Part shown: in pieces, positions 55,247 through 64,000 of the stretch
Layout of the letters: every line of letters starts with the position of its first letter
Numbering within the stretch: the first letter of the stretch is position 1
From: Alligator mississippiensis
Taxonomy: Eukaryota; Chordata; Crocodylia; Alligatoridae
Reading direction: 5' to 3'
Assembly (NCBI RefSeq): GCF_030867095.1
Contig: NC_081837.1
Coordinates: 18,307,001 to 18,371,000 of the forward strand
Length of the DNA stretch: 64,000 nucleotides
Notes under the pieces: generated by a model
Databases searched by the model: none
Seen by the model: the letters and a program-made list of their open reading frames with translations, nothing else
Told to the model about the DNA's origin: nothing
Position numbers and translations under genes: made by a program

Positions 55247-55440
55247 CCATTGACACCACCATTATAGTGCTGTACCACCTATAAATGTCATTTGTCACTG
55301 ACACCACCATTATGGTGTTGCACCACCTATAATCATCATTTGTCACTGACACCACCATTATGGTATTGTACCACCTATATAACTATTATATAGTTATATA
55401 ACTATCAATTATAGTATTGTACCACCTATAAACCTATATC
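55247..55440. repeat. Minisatellite, 48-bp unit
   Basis: GACACCACCATTAT begins at 55252, 55300 and 55348, exactly 48 bp apart, with TGTACCACCTATA-type ends. About 3.5 copies, the last broken by an AT palindrome (TATATAGTTATATAACTAT). Confidence 0.9.
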
Positions 55441-55444
55441 GAAC

Positions 55445-56195
55445 CACCTATCATTTGGATTCTGACCGCAATGAAATTCACAGGAACCCGGGTGATGACT
55501 GTGAATTCAGACCAGATTGACACATGTGTAACTCAGATCTGATTGCAGATGAAATGTCCTTAAGTCAACTGAAGAAATGCAAATTTCTAGACAAGACAGT
55601 GAGGTACATTTCAGAGTAAGTAACCACAAAAACAAATTAAAAAAATATAGGAGTGGAATTTAGTGTGTGCATGCACACGAGAGAGAGCACCCATTTATAC
55701 TTAGTCTTTATATATTATCATGTACACTCAGAAAGGAGTCTGATCTCAGGAAAACAATGGGTATCATTTGCCTCATAAACAGCCCAGGAAGGAAGAAAAG
55801 GAGATGGAATGAATCAAGAAAAACCTCACCTCTCTGTAGATCCACACAGATTAATTCTTTACAGTGAAGGAGACAATTTAAGTACTGACTCCAAGTGAAT
55901 TGTAAATTGATTAAGATGATTCTCATTTCAAAGGACCTCCTTCTACAAAAAGTTCGCCAGTCCCTTGTGAACTGGTCTAAGATTTTACTCTCAAACAATG
56001 CCCCAAAGTGGAAGGAAAGTGTGCGTCACTCAAACTGGTTGGAAAAATATTCTCCATTAAGCTGGCAAAATATCTCTAGGAGTTTTTTAATGAAGGTATC
56101 TCTCCTTTTATGAAATAACCTAAAGGAAACATAATTTCCTCCTATTTTTCTTTGTAAACCTGATCAGGTTTCTATCAGCACAGGCAGATTTCATC
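55445..56195. other. Anonymous sequence
   Basis: Nothing recognised. Confidence 0.35.
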
Positions 56196-56199
56196 TTAA

Positions 56200-56580
56200 T
56201 CAGGCCCTACGAAGAGAGGCTAAAGGGCATGAACCTATTCAGCCTCCACACGAGAAGGCTGAGAGGGGATCTGGTGGTGGTTTACAAACCCACTGGGGGG
56301 ACCAGTGGGAATTGGGGGAGGCTCTGTCCCCCCGGGCACCACCTGGGGTTACTAGGAATAACAGCCATAAGTTGACTGAGAGTAGATTCAGGCTGGACAT
56401 CAGGAGACATGACTTTAGGGGTAGGGGCTGCTAGGCTCTGCAATGGGCTCCCAGGGGAGGTGGTGCTCTCTCTTACCCTAGGGGTCTTCCAGAGGAGGCT
56501 GGACAGATATTTGGCTGGAGTGATATGATCCCGGCACCCGTTCCTGCCCGGGGCAGGGGGTTGAAACCATAGGCGGGAAA
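56200..56580 (+). mobile_element. CR1 LINE 3' fragment
   Basis: CCTACGAAGAGAGGCTAAAG, GAGAAGGCTGAGAGGGGATC (the LRGDLV codons), GGGGTTACTAGGAATAACAGCC, CAATGGGCTCCCAGGGGAGG and TTGGCTGGAGTGATATGATC. Frames broken. Confidence 0.85.
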
Positions 56581-57640
56581 GCGTGCTTCCTCTGAATCTC
56601 ATGACTGCAAGAGTATTTGGAAGACAGGTGATACCAGGAGGACAATCCTTTGACTTTTGTAAACCAGGTGTTGTCCCAATAGCTGCCACCCCTGCCCAAT
56701 ATCAGGGATGGTGTGGTGAGACTGGGGCAGGGCTTCCTGCCAGCACCAATTTACTTCTGAGCCGGCCCCTGCTTCCCACAGAGCAGCCCGTGGTCCCAAG
56801 AAGGTCTAACACTTAACTGATTTAACGATTTACACTTTATTTACAGAACAAGAATAATAGGAAAGGTGACTTACAAGTGAACTTCAATGGCATAACCAGA
56901 ATCACAAAACAAACCTGAATGCATTAGTCAACCCATGACTCAAGACCTCCAGGTAGGGGAACTGGCAGCTTTCAGCCGCTGCTAGAGGTGCTACCACAAG
57001 GAAGCAAGGTGCTCACTTCCAGCAGCTCCTACAGGCTTCCCAATAAATGATAGACTGCAACAGGTTCAGCTCTTCTGGTCTGCAGCAATCAAACTGTATC
57101 AAACCCCAACCCCACAAAGAGGCTGAAGGGTGACCCTCCATGGGAACCAAAAAAGCAAGCAACAGAGTAGGTTTCTGCAGCAATCAGCATGACCCAAGCA
57201 CAAAGCTCAGGGACGCCATGCGATGACCATCAGCTGCAGAATAAGGGACAGGGCTGAGTCCCCTCTGGGGCAGTCAGTGGCAAAAGGTCAGCAGCACAGG
57301 CAGTTCCCAGGGGTTGTTGCTCCAAACCCCTGCTCCAGATGACTGGCCGGGCACCCCACACACCTCGCGGCTTGCCAATCCCGCTCCGAGTGCCGGCCTG
57401 TGCCCCGAGCTCCCGGGGACCCTCGTCCTGGTGCTCTGCTGCTCCTCAGGATCCCAGTGCCTTGCTGCTGCTGTCCCGCTTCCCCAGGGAAGGTGAGGGG
57501 TTTCCTCAACTCACTGGCCCAGCTCCCTGCTCCAGATAAGGATGCCGCCTGCGCTCCTGGCCATGGCTCCCTCTCTGCTGCAGGGCTGGAGGCACGGCCG
57601 ACTTCTTCTCCCAGGGCCATCGAGGCTCTTTGGAGGGGTC
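56581..57640. other. Unassigned sequence, GC-rich at its right end
   Basis: 56810-57280 is AT-moderate with a TTTACACTTTATTTACAG start, possibly an unrecognised repeat. 57280-57640 is GC-rich with chance open frames on both strands. It directly abuts the broken receptor at 57646, so the joint may be an insertion edge. Confidence 0.4.
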
Positions 57641-57645
57641 TCTTT

Positions 57646-58073
57646 TGGTAATACAGACCCTCTTGGTCATGATGGTTACATAGTGTAAAGGATGACAGGT
57701 GGCCATGTACCTGCTAAAGCCCATGGCACTAAGGAGAATAAGCTTTGATCCTCCTGAGAAGGTGAAGGTAAAGAGCTGGATCAGGCAGCCATTAAAGGAA
57801 ATGGTTTTCTTTCCCAGTATCAGGTTCTGCATTGTTTTGGGCAGAACGGGTGGTGCAGACAAGGTCAATTAGAGCCAGGTTAGCAACAAAGAAGTACATG
57901 GGTTCGTGCAGAGGTGGGTGGAGGACAATTGCCAGGATGATCAGGGAGTTGGCTTGGACAGCAGCCATGAAGGCGCACAGGATGACGCCAAAGAATGGAC
58001 CACAGCTGCAGGGATAATCAAAGAGCCCCTCCAGGACCAAGTCACATGCCCTGGTGTTGTTATTGGCTTCCAT
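57646..58073 (-). pseudogene. Olfactory receptor pseudogene, 5' half (copy E)
   Basis: A relative of copy D. It opens MEANNNTRACDLVLEGLFDY, then NSLIILAIVLHPPLHEPMYF, FVANLALIDLVCT. A 2-nt deletion near 57857 shifts the frame, after which PPVLPKTMQNLILGKKTISF, GCLIQLFTFTFSGGSK and MGFSRYMATCHPLHYVTIMT continue. The gene stops after KRVCIT at about 57646, where unrelated GC-rich DNA begins, so TM4-7 are lost. The Gly of the TM1 GN motif is also changed (ANS), and DRY reads SRY. Older decay than copy D. Confidence 0.9.
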
Positions 58074-58090
58074 TCATGAGGGCTCTGCTT

Positions 58091-58107
58091 CTACAACAGT
58101 GAAAATT
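58091..58107 (-). promoter_or_regulatory. 3' splice site upstream of copy E
   Basis: TTTTCACTGTTGTAG on minus, 17 nt before the ATG; homologous in place to the site of copy D. Confidence 0.55.
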
Positions 58108-58109
58108 AA

Positions 58110-59520
58110 TGAGAGCTGAGCCTTTCTAGCTGGTTCCTGAATCACTTCAGAGTCAACATCTTGGTCTGAACCAAGCAGTCCCGATCTGGGCCAAGCAGAT
58201 CTTGCTCCCCTCAGCAGCTTTGTATGAGACAGAGAAAATGTGTCCAAGCTTTAACTGACATGGCACTTGTGGGGGGAAAGCTACCTGGACTCTAAAACTA
58301 GGTTACTTTTGGGTAGAAACAATTTGTAGCTGTCGACTTAGTGTGGCTGGTTTCATGCCAATTTATTTACGTGGTCTTTGTGTCGGTCTGTCTATCCATC
58401 CCATACCCAAACCTCTTATCAATATATTTATCTAGTCTGGCTGGTCACCAGTAATATAGAAGATGATGGTAGGATTTTTGAAACCGTGTGGATGCTAGGT
58501 GATCAAGTCTCACTGAGAGCTGAAAGAACTCGTATTTCTAATCTCTTAGGCACTTCTGAAATTTCCATTTGGAGTGACTGCTTTTTTGTTCGAAAGGCAA
58601 GGATTTCTTAGGCTGGTATCTTGTATTGGATCAAGTATGCAATTGGAATAAAGCTTTCAAATGCAAGGCTTTCAATACTTGGTTGACTACATGACATATC
58701 ACTTAATTTTGAGGCTGCTTTTGAAACCCTGCCTGAACTGAGTGCAGGATAGTTTCTGAGGTCTATGTTAAAATCCTTTAAATGTGATTGATGAAAATAC
58801 ATTCTTAGCCCTTTGTGCTAGTCCAAACCCAGAGAGTGAGTTCAGGCTGAGATCCAAGAGAGCCGTGTCTCCTCCTCTTTTTCATCATTGCCAGCAACAA
58901 CGTTTCCTGCTTATAGACTCATGAAGTCAGTACTGAGGACAGTCTCATCCCCACACAATCTACTTCGTTTTCTACGTGCAAACATCTTGCCTTCCTTCTC
59001 TGTAGTGGTGACTCCAGGGCAGGAATATGCATGGCCATCTCTGCTCTCTGTGACCCCTTTGCAGATTTACCTACTTCCCACTGTAGCCCCCAGTGACCCT
59101 TATGCAAAATATTCGGAGTAATCTGAGAGACTGGAAATGAATGAACACTTATTTTCATTGCATAGATGCATACATGTCAAATGGAGTAATGCCGGCTCCT
59201 ATTCCTGCATGCTTAAAAAATTAGGAGAAAAAATCATTCAGTGTAGAAAAAAAAATCACACTCTGAATACAACATGGAGAATGGGTGAACAGAGCAAGAA
59301 GCTATCTTTTTAAGCAGTGAGGTTGGAATCAATTAAAATTCTTAGCTGTCTTTGCAAGTAGAAGAAGGTTATTAAAGGTAGATCAGATTTTGAAAACATC
59401 TAAAGGGTGTGCGAGTGCTAGCTGTTTGCAGGGGTAGTGAAAAATTAGAGTGTGCATAGAAAAGCAGGTGTAAGAATTATCCAGAAATTTGCATTTGAGA
59501 GACAAATCACTTTCATTTAT
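58110..59520. other. Anonymous sequence
   Basis: No exon or repeat supported on either strand. Confidence 0.4.
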
Positions 59521-61024
59521 AAGGCACTGGCCAACATCATTGCAGAGCCACTGGCGGGAATATTCGAACGCTCGTGGCGCACAGGCCAAGTCCCGGAGGA
59601 CTGGAAAAGGGCTAACGTGGTCCCCATTTTCAAAATGGGGAGGAAGGAGGACCCGGGCAACTATAGGCCAGTCAGTCTCACCTCCATCCTTGGTAAAGTC
59701 TTTGAAAAAATTATCAAGGCTCACATTTGTGAGAGCCCAGCAGGGCAAATTATGCTGAGGGGAAATCAGCACAGGTTTGTGGCGGGCAGATTGTGCCTGA
59801 CCAATCTAGTCTCTTTCTATGACCAGGTTACGAAACGCCTGGACACAGGAGGAGGGGTGGATGTCGTATACTTAGACTTCAGGAAGGCCTTCAATACGGT
59901 ATCCCACCCCATACTGGTGAACAAGTTAAGAGGCTGTGACTTGGATGACTACACAGTCCGGTGGGTGGCGAATTGGCTAGAGGGTCGCACCCAAAGAGTC
60001 GTGGTGGATGGGTCGGTCTCGACCTGGAAGGGTGTGGGCAGTGGGGTCCTGCAGGGCTCGGTCCTTGGACCGATACTCTTTAATGTCTTCATCAGTGACT
60101 TGGACGAGGGAGTGAAATGTACTCTGTCCAAGTCTGTGGATGACACAAAGCTATGGGGAGATGTAGACATGCCGGAGGGCAGGGAACAGCTGCAGGCAGA
60201 CCTGAATAGGTTGGACAAGTGGGCAGAAAACAACAGGATGCAGTTCAACAAGGAGAAATGCAAAGTGCTGCACCTAGGGAGGAAAACTGTCCAGCACACC
60301 TACAGCCTAGGAAATGACCTGCTGGGTGGCACAGAGGTGGAAAGGGATCTTGGAGTCCTAGTGGACTCCAAGATGAACATGAGCCGGCAGTGTGATGAAG
60401 CCATCAAAAAAGCCAATGGCACTTTATCGTGCATCAGCAGATGCATGACGAATAGGTCCAAGGAGGTGATACTTCCCCTCTATCGGGCGTTGGTCAGACC
60501 GCAGTTGGAGTACTGCGTGCAATTCTGGGCGCCACACTTCAAGAAGGATGCGGATAACCTGGAGAGGGTCCAGAGAAGGGCAACTCGTATGGTCAAGGGC
60601 CTGCAGACCAAGCCCTACGAGGAGAGACTAGAGAAACTGGACCTTTTCAGCCTCCGCAAGAGAAGGCTGAGAGGCGACCTTGTGGCTACCTATAAGTTCA
60701 TCACGGGGGCACAGAAGGGAATTGGTGAGTATTTATTCACCAAGGCGCCCCCAGGGGTTACAAGAAACAATGGCCACAAGCTAGCAGAGAGCAGATTTAG
60801 ATTGGACATTAGGAAGAACTTCTTCACAGTTCGAGTGGCCAAGGTCTGGAACGGGCTCCCAAGGGAGGTGGTGCTCTCCCCTACCCGGGGGGTCTTCAAG
60901 AGGAGGTTAGATGAGCATCTAGCTGGGGTCATCTAGACCCAGCACTCTTTCCTGCTTATGCAGGGGGTCGGACTCGATGATCTATTGAGGTCCCTTCCGA
61001 CCCTAACATCTATGAATCTATGAA
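59521..61024 (+). mobile_element. CR1 LINE, 5'-truncated, long open ORF2
   Basis: The CR1 begins exactly at AAGGCACTGG and ends in the tail ACATCTATGAATCTATGAATA. ORF2 is open for 472 codons to 60936 with no break: palm motifs [32 protein letters not shown] (motif A), [20 protein letters not shown] (motif B), [11 protein letters not shown] at the catalytic box, then FNKEKCKVLHLGRKTVQHTY, LVRPQLEYCVQFWAPHFKKD, FSLRKRRLRGDLVATYKF and [13 protein letters not shown]. The endonuclease and RT front are missing, as usual for 5' truncation. Among the youngest insertions here. Confidence 0.95.
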
Positions 61025-64000
61025 TAAGAAGACTGAAAAGAGACTTGATACCAGAATTTGAACACCATCAGAGGGAGGCAATGTTAACACAGTGAGAAAA
61101 ACCCATCTAGAAGAACTATGGCTGAAAACTGAAATTAAATTCAGACAAACTCAAATTAAAAATAAGGCATATGTGTTTTAAGAGGATGATTGAGCACTGA
61201 AATACACTATCAAGGTAAAAGGTAGAGTCCCAGCAACTGATGTCTTTGGTGTAAGGCTGGATTTTCTTCAGGAAAGGCTGCTAGATTTTTTAGTCTTAGA
61301 TCTGCACATCAAAGGCCATTACATTTTAGAGTTTTTCCTTCAGCAAACCCTTCCTAATGAAATCCTCTAGTGAGCTTTTATGATGTCTGGATTGATTGAC
61401 ATTCTTCATATGATTAGCTAAGGGGTATGCATTCAGACAGACAAAGGGTGTGCAAGCAGATAGACATGGGGTGTGCAAGCAGAAAGATAGAAACCTAAGT
61501 GGGATCCTCTGGTCTTAGAAAGCAGTCCCAGTTTTGTTTCTAGTTTGGATTTGCTCAGTGGATGGGAAGCCAAGTGCAGAGAGAAGGAGAGAGAAAGAGC
61601 TAGCCATTAAAAGGAATCAGGTAATCAGGGCAATTACAGCTGCTTTGAGTGATCCTTTCCTTCTTAGTCCAACCATTGCAAACCTATGTAGTTTTGCAAA
61701 CCTTAGTCCTTAGAGAGCTAAGGGCTAGCTTGGATAGTGGAGTGCAAGTTTGGATTCCTGTGGCATCCAAAGTGTTCATAGATGAGTTTTCTCAGCTCAT
61801 CAAATCCTAAATCATCTCTGCATTTTAACATACTTTTGAATTTTAAACTGAGATCAATCCAACACTATGTGTCTGTAGCTCCTTCAGAGACCTGGGAAGC
61901 AAGCTTCTTGCACTAGAAGCAATGATTAAAATCACTCAGGTGTTGGAGCATGGAGCAGACCAATTAGGCTTTTTGAAACAGCCTAAGTGACTTGGAGAAC
62001 AGGTTTGCACTGATTTGCAGTGGAGGTGGGCAGCTAACAGCTCCAGGCTCCTCTAAAAACCACAGCCAATATTTGGAAAGCCTTTTAGAAAGTTTGTAAC
62101 ACTAAACATTATCTACCTAACCAAATCTCTCCTGCATCGTCAAGAGGATCACACGGCATCTTCTCCACACTTATGAATCAATCGTGCATCTCTAGCAGAA
62201 CACAGCACAATTCATCCTCCAAGACTCATTACTTCATATCACCAGCCTGGGCTGTAACTGCAAATGTAGGTGCCTCTGACTGTTAAAAATATATCCTTAG
62301 CCAGTCCCACCTCAGACCTCTTCATGTTTTTTGTTTTTGTTTTTTGTTTTTTGTAAGAGGCAAGGAAAGTGGGTCAAATTTCAAGCAGCAAAGCCTTGGA
62401 CATCTTTCCCTATTCTTCCTCTTATTTAGTACCCACCTAGTAAATCTGATACTGAAAATCATCCCAAGGTTTACTAGATAAGATGAATAAAGCTACTACT
62501 TCTGAAAGGCAAATCACTCATGTAAAGATCCTGCCCTGCAGTGTGAGCTACCTCTGTAAATCTTACAGAGGCTGTTCCCCTGCAGCCTTTTTATAGTGCA
62601 GTTGACCCAGTTACTACTAATCACGGTCAGCTGACCCCCTCTGATTGGTTATGGGACTGCTTTTAAGAAACCCCTCCAGCACCTGAGCTGTTTTACTCAT
62701 TGCTTTAGTCTTCAGCTTTTGTTCTAACAACATCCATGGTTGTCTTGGTTTTTGATCCTGCCTTTGACTTGTTCCTAGGTTTTAGCTTTGAATTTTCCAT
62801 GCAGATCTGTTTTCTGACCCTGGTTTGGCTTGCTCTTGGTGTATATTTGTGAATTATTCTTCTAACATAACTTGACTTATAATTCCTGAATCCTTTCCCC
62901 GGCTTGGCATTTGGTTCCTGACTTGTAACTTCTCACAACTATCCCTGCAATCTCTAGTCTAGTAGACCATGATAATTCAGTCTCAAGAAGTCATTTAAAA
63001 GTTGACAACATCTGTTCACTTATACATCTTCCTTACCATTATTATTTAGGTAGCAAATTTTAAACGCAAGCAGAAACAACACACCTTGGAAAAGTCCTTG
63101 GGCTGGGAACTGACATCTGCAGGGTATTTGCAGCCTTTGGCCAGCCTTTGAGGAGGGTGGAGGAGCAAACTCCTGTTTTATGGGTCTGATGAGGAGTTGG
63201 AACAAGATCCCTAAGCAGGAGAGAGCTATTCTGGTATCCATATTAAGCTTGTGGAGAAAAGTACACACCGTCCCCTAGAAATGGGGGCATTCTCTACCAG
63301 GAGTCCTGGCTTCCACCGTGACCTATGGTAGAGGGTTGAGTTTGAAGGGTTAGGGCAGGTTCAGGATGGGAAGTCAGGGATGTCTGTGTTGAGCTCCCCA
63401 TTAAAAAATTTGCTAGCGCCCAGTTGTTAAATCAGAAGTGATGAGAGCTGGAAGTCAGGACTCCTTGTCTCGGGTATAAGTAGAAGAGTGCGCTACACAG
63501 CAGGCCTCCTAAACTTCATGCAGATTTTAGAAGTGAATATGCTGTTATAGTGAAAGCTAAGGTTTTTCTGAGATACCTACGAGAGTTGGAAGCCCAAGTA
63601 CCATAACAGCTAATGAGAGCTTATTGTCCACATCCCTTAAACAGCTGGGCAAATGTTAGCCTAAGCAGGAGAAAAGGAGTTTGGCCACCTGCTGTAGGCC
63701 TCATTGGACTATAGATTAATACAACTGTTGCTCAGTGCATGTCCAAATTGTACAAAGGTTCTGCTACAGCATTGACCAAAACAGGCCACACTGGGACATG
63801 GCTACACAGTCATTGATGCACAGTGGTTACTGCACATTTAATTTAGTACTTTTATAATAGATTTGTGCATTCTGGGTAAGAGGCCAGGCACCTAGAAGGT
63901 AGGCAAAAGAAGGCTTATGGCTAAATTTATGTCTCTTTACTCACTTAGATGGCATGTCAGCGGCTGTGTAATTGCAGCTTCTGGCACTTACAGTTGAAGA
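61025..64000. other. No recognised gene
   Basis: Mostly anonymous DNA. 62530-62950 has LTR-like wording (CTTTTTATAGTG, then a TCCTGCC/CCTGACTTG-rich stretch) but no paired ends or target duplication that I can define. A TTTTTGTTTTT tract is at 62330-62352. A small minus frame at 63020-63268 has no known domain. Confidence 0.4.

Noticed and set aside
59452-59520. Start codon of the 494-residue frame at 59452
   Set aside because: The first about 23 codons lie before the CR1 begins at 59521 and are flanking DNA, not part of ORF2.
62530-62950. Possible further LTR
   Set aside because: Wording is LTR-like but no ends, flanking duplication or second copy could be found in the window.
1-64000. CRISPR arrays, operons, riboswitches, phage or plasmid functions
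   Set aside because: None seen; the sequence is vertebrate nuclear DNA.

Overview
This window looks like nuclear DNA of a reptile, most likely a crocodilian. The evidence is many CR1 LINE copies whose 3' ends carry the CATAGATTCATAGATG-type tail, a Penelope-like retroelement, intronless OR14-type olfactory receptor genes in tandem, and hAT-type short elements with 8-bp target duplications. No bacterial-style operons or CRISPR arrays are present. Species is inferred from style only.

Layout. 1-5.5 kb: a broken, gammaretrovirus-like (ERV1) fossil with one LTR-like end, a tRNA-Arg-type primer site, and gag, pol and part of env. 5.5-8 kb: CR1 relics and a hAT-type short element. 8-10.3 kb: a Penelope-like element with reverse transcriptase and GIY-YIG endonuclease. 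10.4-15.9 kb: CR1 copies (one keeps its 5' end but has lost its middle), foldback DNA and GC-rich anonymous sequence. 15.9-21.24 kb: a GC-rich tandem array with a unit of about 1.35 kb; each unit carries a tRNA-Phe(GAA)-like gene on + and an intron-containing tRNA-Tyr(GTA) gene on -. One unit is interrupted by a 962-bp LTR-like insertion. 21.26-37.4 kb: a segmental triplication of an OR14-type receptor unit (a 3' fragment, an intact gene, and an open but suspect gene), laced with CR1. 37.4-53 kb: mostly repeats (CR1, a second LTR-like element with a nested CR1, hAT and other inverted-repeat elements, minisatellites, two strong hairpins). 53-58.1 kb: two related olfactory receptor pseudogenes of another subfamily, both on -. 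59.5-61.0 kb: a young, 5'-truncated CR1 with an uninterrupted 472-codon ORF2 end. 61-64 kb: no recognised gene.

How it fits together. The host genes are RNA polymerase III tRNA genes and single-coding-exon olfactory receptors. The receptors keep a splice acceptor a short way upstream of the start codon, as expected for receptors with a non-coding 5' exon. Everything else is transposon sediment, and nested insertions and deletions give a relative chronology. The most distinctive local structure is the convergent tRNA-Phe/tRNA-Tyr array: the Tyr genes keep intron, anticodon and a T4 terminator at a fixed distance, while every Phe copy has changes that raise doubt about function.
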